DNA of 64,000 nt from the NCBI GenBank assembly GCA_030156945.1, contig JASGLT010000001.1:1-64000 (forward strand), written 5' to 3'. Positions within the stretch are counted from its first letter, which is position 1. Each line of letters opens with the position of its first letter. The stretch comes from Thermococcaceae archaeon (GTDB lineage: Archaea > Methanobacteriota_B > Thermococci > Thermococcales > Thermococcaceae). The notes under the pieces were generated by a model. The model worked only from the letters and a program-made list of their open reading frames with translations, did no database searches and was not told the DNA's origin. The translations under genes were made by a program, and so were the position numbers. Shown here piece by piece: positions 35,576-45,550 of this stretch.

Positions 35576-37247
35576 ACTTCTCCTGGAGCTCGTAGAGTTC
35601 AGCTACCCTCTCTATCGTGTCGGCCTCCTCAGGGCTCTTATCCTCCCTAAGCGCGACGTAGCGCGGGAACCTTAGGGCAAAGCCGCTCTTGTACTTCGGG
35701 CTCTTCTGGATCTCCTGGTAGGTGACCTCAATGACGAACTTCGGCTCTATCTCGACGAACTTGCCTTCCTGCTTTACTATGTAAGGCTTAAGCATCTTCG
35801 TGAATTCAACCAAGTCCTCGTCGGTGAAGCCGCTCCCGACCTTGCCCACGGGTACGAACTCGCCGCTGTGTGGGTCGTAAGCTGCCACGAGGAACGAACC
35901 AAGCAGATGGGCCCTCCTTCCCTCGCCCCACTCCGCGCCGATGATGACGAGGTCGAGGTTCTCCATCGTGGGCTTGATCTTGAGCCACTTCTTCCCGCGG
36001 TTTCCGGGCTCGTAGATGGCATCGAGCCTCTTCGCCATGAGCCCCTCGTGGCCGAGCTCAAGGGCCCTCTTGTAAAAGGCCTCTGCCTCCTCAACTTTCT
36101 TAGTTATCAGCTGTTCGGCGAGCTTTATCTTCTCGCTCTGCTCAACGATCTCCTCCAGCTTCTTTCTTCTGTCAATGAACTTCGTCTCTATCAGGCTCTC
36201 GCCATCAACAAAGACAACGTCAAAGAGGTTCAGCTCGAGCGGAATCTTCTCGGTCATCTCCTCTATGTTGTACTTCCTCCTGAACCTTCTCAGCACGTAC
36301 TGGAAGGGCCTCGGCCTTCCACCTTCGCCGACAGCAACCAGTTCGCCCTCCACTATGACCTTCTCAGGTTTTAGAGCCTGCTTTATTGCCTCAACAACCT
36401 CAGGAACGGACTTTGTAACGTTCTCCAGCCTACGGGAATAAATTACAACCTTGCTCCCATCCTTGTGCACCTGAACCCTTGCCCCGTCGTACTTTATCTC
36501 GAAGGCAGCTTCACCCCCCATCTCGATGAGGGCATCTTTAACGCTCGCAGCGTTCTGGGCAAGCATCGGTCTTATCGGCTTCCCGACTTGTATCTTGACC
36601 CTTGAAAGGCCCTCGTTGCCCTCGAGCTTGGCTATCTTGGCAACGTAGCCGAAGTCGCTCGTCAGCATGTAAGCCCTCTCAACGAGCTCAGCTCTCACCT
36701 TAAAGGCCTCGGCTATCGCATCCCTAAGAATTCCTTCGGCAACTCCCGTCCTCATCGTCCCCAAGACTGTCCTAGCTATGTACTTCGCCTCCTCCGGTTC
36801 GGCGTCCATGAAGAGGTTTGCCAGGTATTTCATCTTCCTGTCCTGACTGCCCTCACCCTGGGCCTCCGCTATCTTAACGAAGGTGTCATAGACTCTCTTT
36901 ATCGTCAGAGGTTGTGAGAAGAAGCTCTTCTGCTTCTTTTTCTTTATAGCTAAGGCCACGCTCTCACCGAGGTCGCCCGTGTCCCTGACGGAGTCCTCTA
37001 TCTCCTTTTCCGGGACGCCGGTTGCCATAGAAACGGCCTTTATGAGGAGCTTCTCACCGACGCCGAGTTCTCTCTCATCCCAGTCCGGAAAGACCTTACC
37101 GAGGATAAGATAGGGAACTATCTCAAGGAGCTCGTCTGGAGTCTTCTTCAGAAAGTCCGCGACGAACTTTGTCTTCAGTGTCTTGAGAGTGGTCTTTTCG
37201 AGCCTCCTGTAGAGGTCAGCAAGTTCAGCGTATTTCATGTCACCCAT
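35559..37247 (-). CDS. lig: ATP-dependent DNA ligase
   Basis: 562 residues, exactly the length of the T. kodakarensis enzyme, which it closely resembles. The N-terminal DNA-binding domain spans about 1-215, the adenylation domain follows with the active Lys in [10 protein letters not shown] near residue 250, then [19 protein letters not shown] and KKWLKIKP, and an OB domain at the C terminus. It seals nicks in replication and repair. The open frame starts at 37409 but [13 protein letters not shown] (37247) is the family start. Confidence 0.97.
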   Translation of the reverse strand: MGDMKYAELADLYRRLEKTTLKTLKTKFVADFLKKTPDELLEIVPYLILGKVFPDWDERELGVGEKLLIKAVSMATGVPEKEIEDSVRDTGDLGESVALAIKKKKQKSFFSQPLTIKRVYDTFVKIAEAQGEGSQDRKMKYLANLFMDAEPEEAKYIARTVLGTMRTGVAEGILRDAIAEAFKVRAELVERAYMLTSDFGYVAKIAKLEGNEGLSRVKIQVGKPIRPMLAQNAASVKDALIEMGGEAAFEIKYDGARVQVHKDGSKVVIYSRRLENVTKSVPEVVEAIKQALKPEKVIVEGELVAVGEGGRPRPFQYVLRRFRRKYNIEEMTEKIPLELNLFDVVFVDGESLIETKFIDRRKKLEEIVEQSEKIKLAEQLITKKVEEAEAFYKRALELGHEGLMAKRLDAIYEPGNRGKKWLKIKPTMENLDLVIIGAEWGEGRRAHLLGSFLVAAYDPHSGEFVPVGKVGSGFTDEDLVEFTKMLKPYIVKQEGKFVEIEPKFVIEVTYQEIQKSPKYKSGFALRFPRYVALREDKSPEEADTIERVAELYELQEKFKAKK

Positions 37248-37287
37248 CCTCACCACCAGAAAAAAATACGGTGAGGAGGATAAAAGG

Positions 37288-38190
37288 TTAGCCCATCCAG
37301 CGCCCGACCTTGGGCCTATCGGTGTAGATTTCCACCACGTCGTAGGGAAGCTCGAGCTCATCCAGCAGGTTCCTAACGCTCTCAATCTCCTTCTCCCGGG
37401 CGAGTGCAAACAGGCCCCTTCCGAGCATTATCATTGAGCTGGGATTCGAGAGATTCTTGTCAAGCTGACGAGCGAGCTCGAGGAGCTCTCCACCAAGGAG
37501 GCCCGTTCTTTCGGCGAAGGCCCTCGCCAAGACCATCATTCTCTCAGGTCTTGGGTCTTTAAGAAGGGTTTCCAAGGCAACCTTTCCCTCCCTCTCTATC
37601 GCCTTAACCACATCTCCATCAAGGACCTCCCTCGTGGAGAGCCTACCAAGGGGGACGACGAGGACTTTGTAGCCCTCAAAGAAGAGGTTGTCAACAACTC
37701 CAACTCCAGGCCCTCCTGCTTTAACGCGAACCTCAATTCCGCCCGCGAGCTGAGCAATAACATCCCCAAGCCCGCCCCTGTGAATTACCTCCGCCTCGTG
37801 GGCGATATGGGCAGCCCTAAGCAACGTCCCGCCGAAGGCGTAGCTAAGGGTTAGAGCAGTGCCAAAAGCTCCACCCGCACTGTTTCCGAATCCATAACCG
37901 TTTGGAAAATCAAAGTACTGCCATATCTCAACTTCCCCGAGAAAGTCCTCTGGAACGAGCTTCTCTGCGACGTGGTAGGTTATTTTGGCCTCATTCTTCC
38001 TCACGGGCTCCCCGTTGAAGGCGACGTGGATGTGCCTTTCAAGCGCCCCCGTCTCGATGCTGGCGAAGACGTTGGTGCCCTTCGAGAGGTTAACGCCGGC
38101 CCCGAGCGAGCCTGCCTTAAGAGGTTCATAGTGAAACACTGGCACGAAGAAGGCAGTTATATGCGCTGGAACGAATGCTCGAATTAGCAT
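37288..38190 (-). CDS. Pantoate kinase (GHMP family)
   Basis: 300 residues. Archaeal pantoate kinase makes 4-phosphopantoate for coenzyme A. GHMP features are the N-terminal [16 protein letters not shown], the ATP loop [16 protein letters not shown] and the C-terminal [17 protein letters not shown] 38190 fits the GHMP start; the open frame is 46 codons longer. In T. kodakarensis the pantoate kinase gene also lies beside DNA ligase, which supports the assignment. Confidence 0.92.
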   Translation of the reverse strand: MLIRAFVPAHITAFFVPVFHYEPLKAGSLGAGVNLSKGTNVFASIETGALERHIHVAFNGEPVRKNEAKITYHVAEKLVPEDFLGEVEIWQYFDFPNGYGFGNSAGGAFGTALTLSYAFGGTLLRAAHIAHEAEVIHRGGLGDVIAQLAGGIEVRVKAGGPGVGVVDNLFFEGYKVLVVPLGRLSTREVLDGDVVKAIEREGKVALETLLKDPRPERMMVLARAFAERTGLLGGELLELARQLDKNLSNPSSMIMLGRGLFALAREKEIESVRNLLDELELPYDVVEIYTDRPKVGRWMG

Positions 38191-38260
38191 TTCTCCACCA
38201 CCGAGGTGTGTTAGAAGGGCCTTTTTAAAAAGCCTTTCAGGAAAAGAGAAAAAGGGAGAT

Positions 38261-40165
38261 TCACTCCTCAACCACGTATATCGGCACCTTTCCGTGCGGT
38301 ATGCCGTACTTCTTGCCGTACCACTCACTGAGGACGTACCAAGCAGCCACGAGGAGCACTAGTCCGACTGGGAGCAGGATTATCCAGCTGCGAACTCCCG
38401 CGGCGAACAAGAGGTAAAGGATTATTCCGACGGACGCTGCAGTTACCGCGTAGGGGACCTGGGTTGTCACGTGGTCGATGTGGTCCGAGCCGCTGAACAT
38501 GGAGCTCATGATGGTGGTGTCGCTTATCGGCGAGCAGTGGTCTCCGAAGATACCGCCCGCGAAGACGGCGCCGATGCTCGCGAAGACCTCTGGTCCAACG
38601 TTTCCGGTCACACCGTAGGCGAGGGGAATTGCTATGGGCATCATTATGCCGAAGGTTCCCCAACTGGTTCCCGTTGTGAACGAGATGAACATCGCCACGA
38701 GGAACACTATGAGTGGAACTATTCCACCGCTAACTCCGGCACTCTTGGCGAGGTCGACGACGTAGTCAGCGGTACCAACGGCCGAGGTGGCGCTCTTAAT
38801 GCTCCACGCGAGGACGAGAATTGCGGTTGCGAACATCATCTGCTTCATTCCCTGGATTATCGCCGTCTCCATCTCGCCGAAGGTCATCTGCTTGCTCAGG
38901 GCTACCAGGATTAGCGCCGCGAGCACCATCGTGAAGCTTCCCCAGAGGAGGGCGGTGGCAGCATCAGAGCTGCTCAGGATGTCCATGACGCTCGGGGATG
39001 AATAGGCCTCAAGGGTCAGCTCGCTGATGTGATAGGGCTGTCCAGAATAGAGCTGGTCGAGGATGTTTTTCCGGTTCTCTTCTCCAAGAATTCCAGCAGC
39101 GTTTAGGACCTTCTTGACGCTGTCCTCATAGGCTTCTCTGGCGGCTTCGCTGTCAACGTAGAACAGCTTCTCGACGCTCTCATCGTAGGGCATTATTTCG
39201 ACGTCCTTTAGGGTAACGTCCTGCCCGGACATCAGCTTGTCGATTACAGCGTCGCTCTGGTCAGAGAGCCCGAGGACATCGAGGATGGCTTGGTTATCCG
39301 ACACAAAGCCGTCGCGGTAGCCGTTGGTGCCCGTGTACCACATGCCGCCCAGGGTCACGAGGACAAGCAGGGCTATGGGGATTATGAAGTGCCATACCGT
39401 CCCCCCAGTCTTCGGCTCTCCAAGGTCGGTTTCAGTCGTCATCAGAGGCTTTGCACCGTCGCGGAGAACTTTCCCGGTGGTTCTGGCGCGGTATTCTGCG
39501 TGGAGCATCGGGCCGTAGTGCCTGTGAGTGTAGGCGACTACGAACACAAGGATTATGGCGAGTATTGAGTAGAACCTGAAGGGGACGCTGTGGAGCCATG
39601 CGTAGTACTCGCCGGTCGATACTCCAAGGTCTATGAAGGCCTCCTTTATGAGACCGAGCTCGTAGCCTATCCAGGTGGAGACTATGGCGATGCCCGCAAC
39701 TGGTGCAGCCGTGGAGTCGTCGATGTAAGCCAGCATCTCCCTCGAAACCCTCGTCCTGTCGGTTATTGGCCTCATTGTGTTGCCGACGATGATGGTGTTA
39801 GTGTAGTCGTCGAAAAAGACCAAGACGCCCATGAACCATCCAAGAAGAGAAGCCCCCCTACTCGTTCTGATCCTACTACTCAGGGTCTTTGCAAGGGCAT
39901 GAACTCCTCCAGACTTATAAATCAGGCCAACTCCCGCCCCTATCAGGAAATCGAATACCAGTATCCTTGCATTCCAGTCGTCAGTTACGCTGCCCACAAC
40001 CCACTCCAGGGTCTGTGTTGTTCCTGTTATCGGGTTCCATCCTGCTACCATAAGACCCCCAATCCAAACACCAGCAAAAAGGGCTAAAACGACTCTCTTT
40101 GTCCATATTGCTAGACCAATAGCCACAAGAGGTGGCAATAGGGAGAGTACACCGAAATCCGACAC
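38261..40165 (-). CDS. NhaC-family Na+/H+ antiporter-like membrane protein
   Basis: 634 residues with about a dozen membrane segments. VFFDDYTNTIIVGNTMRPITDR and GAVFAGGIFGDHCSPISDTTIMSS are hallmark stretches of the NhaC superfamily. A soluble insert of about 130 residues (near 305-430, NGYRDGFVSDNQAI to YSGQPYHISELTLEA) interrupts the membrane part. GTG 40165 is chosen because GGAGGTGA lies eight bases ahead of it. Ion specificity is inferred; some relatives carry amino acids or lactate/malate. Confidence 0.88.
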   Translation of the reverse strand: MSDFGVLSLLPPLVAIGLAIWTKRVVLALFAGVWIGGLMVAGWNPITGTTQTLEWVVGSVTDDWNARILVFDFLIGAGVGLIYKSGGVHALAKTLSSRIRTSRGASLLGWFMGVLVFFDDYTNTIIVGNTMRPITDRTRVSREMLAYIDDSTAAPVAGIAIVSTWIGYELGLIKEAFIDLGVSTGEYYAWLHSVPFRFYSILAIILVFVVAYTHRHYGPMLHAEYRARTTGKVLRDGAKPLMTTETDLGEPKTGGTVWHFIIPIALLVLVTLGGMWYTGTNGYRDGFVSDNQAILDVLGLSDQSDAVIDKLMSGQDVTLKDVEIMPYDESVEKLFYVDSEAAREAYEDSVKKVLNAAGILGEENRKNILDQLYSGQPYHISELTLEAYSSPSVMDILSSSDAATALLWGSFTMVLAALILVALSKQMTFGEMETAIIQGMKQMMFATAILVLAWSIKSATSAVGTADYVVDLAKSAGVSGGIVPLIVFLVAMFISFTTGTSWGTFGIMMPIAIPLAYGVTGNVGPEVFASIGAVFAGGIFGDHCSPISDTTIMSSMFSGSDHIDHVTTQVPYAVTAASVGIILYLLFAAGVRSWIILLPVGLVLLVAAWYVLSEWYGKKYGIPHGKVPIYVVEE

Positions 40166-40471
40166 ATTTTCACCTCCCAATCTCAAACATTTATGCGTCA
40201 GAGCCTCAACCGAAACTTCTACCCATGCAGACATTTTCGTAATCCATGGTGTTTTATCGAATTTCCCGTGGTTTCCAAAAAAACCAAAGAAGAATCTCAC
40301 TGAAGAATGTAGGTCACCCTTGCATGTTAGTGGGCTTTCAAGTTTTTATCTGTGCAATAATCCCATAAAAACCTTTTGCAGAGAAAATTCGGCCAATGAG
40401 GGATTTGCAAGAAAGTAAACATAGCCATGACTCGATTCTACCAAAGAAGATTCAAAAGCCCAAAGAAGAAT
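40166..40471. other. Intergenic, promoter of the NhaC gene
   Basis: 306 bases. Apart from the NhaC ribosome site at its low end, I see no gene and no clear RNA. CAAGTTTTTATCTG (40339-40352) and CCCATAAAAACC (40361-40372) are TATA-like on the plus and minus strands. Confidence 0.4.
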
Positions 40472-41062
40472 TCAACTATCCCTAATGAGCTCCTTAAGCT
40501 TTTGGAAGCCTCTCCTTAATTCCTCTCTTATCGGGGGCTTGTAGAGGGCCGCTGCTGGATGGTACATCGGCATTATAACAATCTTTCCAAAGAGCGTATG
40601 AGCCTCGAAGGCCTTTCCGTGGATTTTGCTTATCGGCTCCGGCTCAAAACCAAACTTCCTAAGGATGTAGCTCATTGAATGCCTCCCGAGGGGCACTATG
40701 ACCTTCGGCCTGATTATGTCTATCTGCTTGTCAAGGTAGGGGGAGCATGCTTTTATCTCTTCCTCGGTAGGATCGCGGTTCTCGGGTGGACGGCACTTAA
40801 CGATGTTGGTGATGTAAACCTCCTCCCTGCTGAGGGCAATCTCAGCCAGCAGTTCGTCGAGCAGCTTCCCCGCCCTGCCGACGAAGGGGAGTCCCTTCTG
40901 ATCCTCCCAGTAGCCAGGGGCCTCACCGACGAACATCACTTTTGCATCGTAGCTTCCAGCTCCAGGGACTGCGTTGGTCCTGAGCTTTCCAAGGGGACAT
41001 TTCTGACAGCTCTGGATCTTTTCCTCCAGCTTTTTCATCAGCTCTTCCTTTCCCATCTTCAT
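40472..41062 (-). CDS. Uracil-DNA glycosylase, Fe-S family 4
   Basis: 196 residues. Family 4 enzymes remove uracil from DNA at high temperature. The Fe-S cysteines are CQKC near the N terminus, and CRPPENRDPTEEEIKAC centrally; the active loops are GEAPGYWEDQKGLPFVG and the late MYHPAAALY. The ATG shares one base with the stop of the upstream gene, so translation is probably coupled. Confidence 0.95.
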   Translation of the reverse strand: MKMGKEELMKKLEEKIQSCQKCPLGKLRTNAVPGAGSYDAKVMFVGEAPGYWEDQKGLPFVGRAGKLLDELLAEIALSREEVYITNIVKCRPPENRDPTEEEIKACSPYLDKQIDIIRPKVIVPLGRHSMSYILRKFGFEPEPISKIHGKAFEAHTLFGKIVIMPMYHPAAALYKPPIREELRRGFQKLKELIRDS

Positions 41063-41412
41063 CACGCGAGAGTCTTCTGACTGAGGTATGCCTTCAGGAA
41101 TTCCGCCCATGCAGTGTAGTACCCCTTCTCGTACTCATCCCTAAACTCCTGAGCGGCGAGCTCGGAGTACATCTCCAAGAGCTCCTTCGCGTGCTCCCTG
41201 TTGTTCTCCTTTATGAGCCTCACTATGAGGGCATCCGGATCGTTGTCCGAGAGGGCGTTCATTATTCCCTCAACTGCCCTTGAATAGCCCCTTCCCCACT
41301 CATCACTACCGGCGAGCTTCATTAGCTTCTCAAGGTGCCCCTTCGCCCTGTTGAAGTCCCGTCTCATCAACGCCCTAACGAACATCTCCATTCTCATGTC
41401 CCTCGCAGGCAT
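41062..41412 (-). CDS. Conserved hypothetical helical protein
   Basis: 116 residues, all helical, with TPR-like Ala/Leu spacing (FVRALMRRDFNRAKGHLEKLMKLAG and REHAKELLEMYSELAAQEF). No named family. Start ATG 41412 follows GGGTGAG. It is operon partner of the uracil-DNA glycosylase. Confidence 0.7.
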   Translation of the reverse strand: MPARDMRMEMFVRALMRRDFNRAKGHLEKLMKLAGSDEWGRGYSRAVEGIMNALSDNDPDALIVRLIKENNREHAKELLEMYSELAAQEFRDEYEKGYYTAWAEFLKAYLSQKTLA

Positions 41413-41492
41413 TTTCTCACCCGTTAAAACTCCTTGGGTCAACTTTTAATCTTTCTGTATTAGACCCCTGAAAGAAAATCTTCATATTTACG

Positions 41493-41507
41493 CAAAAGCT
41501 TTTATAC
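41493..41507 (+). promoter_or_regulatory. Promoter of the Tes gene
   Basis: CAAAAGCTTTTATAC is a strong BRE/TATA match about 50 bases before the tes start codon. Confidence 0.7.
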
Positions 41508-41554
41508 TCTTGAATTGAATTTTGACTCAGAGCCATGATTAGAGGTGAAGCCCT

Positions 41555-43327
41555 ATGGCAGAGAGCATTGGCGAGGTCCCCAGCGGTGAAAAGGAGTTCG
41601 CGGAATCCACCAAGAGAATTAGAGATATTGTTGAATTCCCGGAAATAAGTGAGGATGAATTTCATGAGCTCCTCAAGGAGGCCAGCAGAGCCTACGGTGC
41701 CGATTTACCCCACAGGACGTACTCACTCTGTCCCGAGACGAGGAGGATCGTTCCCGCAGTTGTCTGGGAAAAGGATGGAAAGGTGTGGATAACCAAGAAA
41801 TGCCCGGAGGGCATGATAACCGACCTGTATTCTGAGGATGTTGAGATTTACAACATCTACCGCAAGTGGATATGGACCGAGAAAGAGCTCTTCAGCACAA
41901 ACGTCCAGAACACCGGTGTCAACTGTCCCCTCGACTGTGGCCTGTGCCCGAGGCACCGCTCACACACAAACCTGCTCAACATAGTCCTCACCAACCGCTG
42001 CAACCTGAGCTGCTGGTACTGCTTCTTCTACGCCAAAGAGGGTCAGCCAATTTACGAGCCGACCCTCGAGCAGATACGCATGATGCTCAGGAACGCGAAG
42101 AAGGAGCACCCGATTGGAGCCAACGCCGTGCAGTTCACCGGTGGAGAGCCAACTTTAAGGGAAGACCTCATTGAGATAATCAGGATAGCCAAGGAGGAAG
42201 GTTACGACCACGTTCAGCTCAACACCGACGGAATAAAGCTCGCCTTTGACCCTGAACTCGTTAAGAAGATAAGAAAAGCCGGCGTAAATACCCTCTACCT
42301 GAGCTACGACGGTATGAACCCCCAGACCAACTGGAAGAACCACTGGGAGATCCCGCTCATCTTCGAGAACGTCAGGAAGGCCGGCGGGCCGGGTATAGTC
42401 CTCGTGCCCACCACGATAAGGAACGTCAACGACCACGAGCTCGGCGCGATAATCAACTTCGGCCTCAACCACCTCGACATCGTCAGAGGAGTCAACTTCC
42501 AGCCGATTTCCCAGGTCGGAAGGGTTCCAAAGAAGGAGCGCCAGAGGTTCAGGATAACGATACCGGGGGCAATTAAGAGGATAGAAGAGCAGACCAACGG
42601 TGCTATAAGCAGGTACGACTGGTACCCGATACCGATAGCGGGCCACATAGCGAGGTTCTTCGAGGCCTTCACAGGCTCACGCTACTACATGACCAGCCAC
42701 TTCGCCTGCGGTGCGGCAACCTACGTGTTCCTCGACCGCGAGAACAAGCGCGTTGTCCCGATTCCGAGGTTCCTCGACGTTGAGGGCTTCGTAGAGTACC
42801 TTGAGAGCAGGGCCGAGGAGATTGAACAGTGGAAGAAGCTCGGAAAGCTCCAGAAGCTCAAGCTCGGTGCGGAGATATTCCTTAAATTCAAGAGCTTCTA
42901 CGACGAGAAGTACGCTCCAAAGGGCCTGAAAGTCCTCGACCTCATAAAGAACGCCTTCATGCACGGAAACTACGACGCCCTCGGAAAGTTCCACGAGAAC
43001 GCTCTCTTCCTCGGAATGATGCACTTCATGGACGAATACAACTACGACGTTGAGAGAGTTGAGCGCTGTGTAATCCACTATGCGATGCCCGACGGAAGGA
43101 TAGTGCCGTTCTGTACCTTCAACGTGATTCCAGAGCTCTACAGGGACAAGGTGCAGGCCCAGTTCAGCTACAGCTGGGAGGAGTGGAAAGCTTTACACCC
43201 CGACTGGGACTACAAGAAGGACAAGTACTTCCGCTCCAAGGAGTTCGTTGAGAAGATGAGGAACAGCGAGCTCTATAGAAAGACCTACATCGAGATCGAG
43301 GACTACTTCGGGCTTAACAAGGAGTGA
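41555..43327 (+). CDS. tes: Tetraether lipid synthase Tes (radical SAM, GDGT-forming)
   Basis: 590 residues. Tes couples two archaeol chains to make macrocyclic and tetraether (GDGT) lipids. The radical SAM cluster is CNLSCWYC (Cys149, 153, 156); an upstream CPLDCGLCPRH and the C-terminal CVIHYAMPDGRIVPFC provide the extra Fe-S ligands of this family. FTGGEPTLREDL is the SAM-binding GGE. It resembles the M. jannaschii-type Tes. In T. kodakarensis the Tes gene lies in the same neighbourhood, a few genes from DNA ligase and pantoate kinase. ATG 41555 follows GAGGTGA. Confidence 0.88.
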   Translation: MAESIGEVPSGEKEFAESTKRIRDIVEFPEISEDEFHELLKEASRAYGADLPHRTYSLCPETRRIVPAVVWEKDGKVWITKKCPEGMITDLYSEDVEIYNIYRKWIWTEKELFSTNVQNTGVNCPLDCGLCPRHRSHTNLLNIVLTNRCNLSCWYCFFYAKEGQPIYEPTLEQIRMMLRNAKKEHPIGANAVQFTGGEPTLREDLIEIIRIAKEEGYDHVQLNTDGIKLAFDPELVKKIRKAGVNTLYLSYDGMNPQTNWKNHWEIPLIFENVRKAGGPGIVLVPTTIRNVNDHELGAIINFGLNHLDIVRGVNFQPISQVGRVPKKERQRFRITIPGAIKRIEEQTNGAISRYDWYPIPIAGHIARFFEAFTGSRYYMTSHFACGAATYVFLDRENKRVVPIPRFLDVEGFVEYLESRAEEIEQWKKLGKLQKLKLGAEIFLKFKSFYDEKYAPKGLKVLDLIKNAFMHGNYDALGKFHENALFLGMMHFMDEYNYDVERVERCVIHYAMPDGRIVPFCTFNVIPELYRDKVQAQFSYSWEEWKALHPDWDYKKDKYFRSKEFVEKMRNSELYRKTYIEIEDYFGLNKE

Positions 43328-43337
43328 GGTGGTGAAG

Positions 43338-43643
43338 ATGACGACGGAGAGGGTCTTCAACAAGAAGCTCACGAGGCTTGACTTCAAGTTCGGCGACATC
43401 AACTGGGAGAAGGCGACGATAAAGCAGTACGAGCTTGAGAAGGACGAGCGGATTTGGAGGATATTCCTCAACGGCTACGCCAAGAACGGCTTTGTAGTCT
43501 TTGACGAAGAGCTCCTTCCAAGGGAAGAACTCCTCAAGGCACTTGAGGAGCTCAAACCAGAGGTCGTGGGCGAGAAGAAGCTGACGGTTCAGGAACTCAT
43601 TGATGAAAGCATGAGCTGGAACAACGTCTACGGGAAGGTTTAA
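43338..43643 (+). CDS. Conserved hypothetical protein downstream of tes
   Basis: 101 residues: a mixed protein (LDFKFGDINWEKATIKQYELEKDERIWRIFLNG in pieces) ending in a helical tail with KPEVVGEKKLTVQELIDESM. No family recognised. It starts 10 bases after the tes stop with a GAGGTGG ribosome site, so the two share an mRNA. A function tied to tetraether synthesis is only suggested by position. Confidence 0.75.
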   Translation: MTTERVFNKKLTRLDFKFGDINWEKATIKQYELEKDERIWRIFLNGYAKNGFVVFDEELLPREELLKALEELKPEVVGEKKLTVQELIDESMSWNNVYGKV

Positions 43644-43659
43644 TCTTAAAAATGAAAGG

Positions 43660-45120
43660 TCAGCGGAGCTCTATCCTGACCTTTCCATTTGCATCCTCTT
43701 TTTCCAGCTCAAAGCTCACTATCCCGCTGAAGGAGCTCAGATCGAGAATGTTCTTTCCTGCCTTGAGCTCAAAGCCCTCAGAGACCGCCTCGCCCGCTGG
43801 CAGTGACAGGTCGTACTCATAGACCCTGACCCTGTTGTCCCCGCTAAGATAAAAGACCGCCCTCGGCTCCCGGTATCCATCCAGGGGGATTCCACCAAAG
43901 GTTCCGGCGCCGACGCTCTTGGCCATAGAGGGCAGCGCAAGCGGGAGCGAGAACGTTACGGGGGCCGGGGCATCTCTAAGGACCTTCTCATCGAGGAGGA
44001 CTATATCCCTCTCGCCGGTGTCGAAGGGAGTAGCTTCTGTGGCAGTCGTGTTGGGAGCGTTGTTGGTGGCAACGAGTATCTTTCCGTCCATCTTCTCTAT
44101 GCTCGTTATTCTCGCCCCAAAAGTCCCAACTATCTTTACCACCGGCGGAGCGATGTAGAGGAGCACGCTCGGGCCGGGGATGGTGTTCGTCGCGGTCCAC
44201 ATGAACTCGTTCTCCGGACGGTAAACGGCGTCGTGGTGGGCGTTGTAGGCTGTGAGTATGCCTCCGCCGACGTTTATCGCGTTGACCCGGTAGGGGGCGT
44301 AGAAGCTGTAGAAGTCAAAGAGGCGGTAGAAAGTGAAGTTTTCACCCATAAGCGGGTTTCCCGCGAAGAGCCCGCCCCTCACGAAGGCGAATGCCCTGTT
44401 GTAGGCAGAGGCGAGGGGGCCGATTATCGGGCTTAGGTAGGGTCCCCCGTCCACGCTCTGGCCGGGCTTGAACGACTCCCATCTGCCCGTTATCAAATCC
44501 AGGGCCTTTATCGCCTCAAGCCCCTTGTCAACCTCGTTCTCGCCTATACCGAAGAAAGCTACGTCGTGAACGCGGGCCCCCTTCGGGGCGGGATCGCTGA
44601 TTAAAGCCTCCGCCCTTCCGCTCCTCCTGTCGAGGGAGTAGACACCGAGGTTTGCATGCCCGTCCTCCCTGGCTAAGAGGAGTCTATCGTTATAGGGGTC
44701 GTATATGATGTCACTTATCTCCCCCGCCCAGTCGGTCTCGTGGTTTATCGTGTCCTTCCACAGGAGCCTCACGTCACCCTCAGCGGTGTCGTAGACGTGT
44801 ACATGGGAGTACTTGTTGTAGAAGAGTATCCTCCTGTCCTCGCGGTAGACCGCGGGAGCGTGGACCCAGCCGCCGAAGTATATGAACTCGTCGACGGTTT
44901 CTACCGCGTTGTAGGTATCCCCACCGCTCGTGGGAGGCTCACCAAGTAGGGTGAAGTCGTAGGTTTTCTCCTCTCCGCTTTTAACGTCTATGAAATGTGC
45001 CTCGGCCTCGAAGGCGAGGGTGAAGTAAAGGATGCCTTTATGGTACCTCAGGCCGAAAATTCCGCCGCTGCCCCACTCGGGACCGTACCTACCCGGGAAC
45101 CGGTAGTTTTTGAGAAGCAT
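43660..45120 (-). CDS. DUF2139 family protein, probable beta-propeller
   Basis: 486 residues. Repeated blade-like patterns (GGIFGLRYHKGILYFTLAF, YDPYNDRLLLAREDGHANLGVY, MDGKILVATNN) suggest a beta-propeller. It fits the archaeal DUF2139 family. No signal peptide is seen, so it is probably cytoplasmic. ATG 45120 follows GGTGGT. It is divergent from lrgA. Confidence 0.78.
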   Translation of the reverse strand: MLLKNYRFPGRYGPEWGSGGIFGLRYHKGILYFTLAFEAEAHFIDVKSGEEKTYDFTLLGEPPTSGGDTYNAVETVDEFIYFGGWVHAPAVYREDRRILFYNKYSHVHVYDTAEGDVRLLWKDTINHETDWAGEISDIIYDPYNDRLLLAREDGHANLGVYSLDRRSGRAEALISDPAPKGARVHDVAFFGIGENEVDKGLEAIKALDLITGRWESFKPGQSVDGGPYLSPIIGPLASAYNRAFAFVRGGLFAGNPLMGENFTFYRLFDFYSFYAPYRVNAINVGGGILTAYNAHHDAVYRPENEFMWTATNTIPGPSVLLYIAPPVVKIVGTFGARITSIEKMDGKILVATNNAPNTTATEATPFDTGERDIVLLDEKVLRDAPAPVTFSLPLALPSMAKSVGAGTFGGIPLDGYREPRAVFYLSGDNRVRVYEYDLSLPAGEAVSEGFELKAGKNILDLSSFSGIVSFELEKEDANGKVRIELR

Positions 45121-45202
45121 GATACCACCCATCCATAATCGGACTCCAGCTTTATTGCTCTTTCGCCGGGAGGTTTTTATACTACGGCTCCGAAGTGTTT
45201 CC

Positions 45203-45550
45203 ATGACGCCATATCGAGGCCTCGCCATAATATTCGGCTTCTACGCAGCGGGCGAGCTCCTTTCATCAGCTCTAGACCTCCCGATCCCCGGAAGCGTCCT
45301 GGGAATGCTCCTGCTACTCGGTGCGCTCCTTAGCGGGGGCGTAAAACTCGAATGGGTAGATAGGGAAGGGGAGCTCCTCGTGAAGAACATGAGCGTTATG
45401 TTCGTTCCCCCCGGCGTCGGAATAGTCACTTACCTCGCCCTCCTGAAGAGCGAAGCACTTCCCATATTTGGGGCCCTTATCCTCAGCTTCCTCGTTACCC
45501 TAATCACAACCGCCAAGGTGGTTGAAACGATCAGGAGGGGAAGGGGATGA
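45203..45550 (+). CDS. lrgA: LrgA/CidA holin-like membrane protein
   Basis: 115 residues, four membrane segments, with AAGELLSSALDLPIPGSVLGMLLLL and VKNMSVMFVPPGVGIVTY, typical of CidA/LrgA. In bacteria these affect murein hydrolase activity and pyruvate movement. Thermococcales have no murein, so a transport role is more likely. It overlaps lrgB by 4 bases. Confidence 0.88.
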   Translation: MTPYRGLAIIFGFYAAGELLSSALDLPIPGSVLGMLLLLGALLSGGVKLEWVDREGELLVKNMSVMFVPPGVGIVTYLALLKSEALPIFGALILSFLVTLITTAKVVETIRRGRG

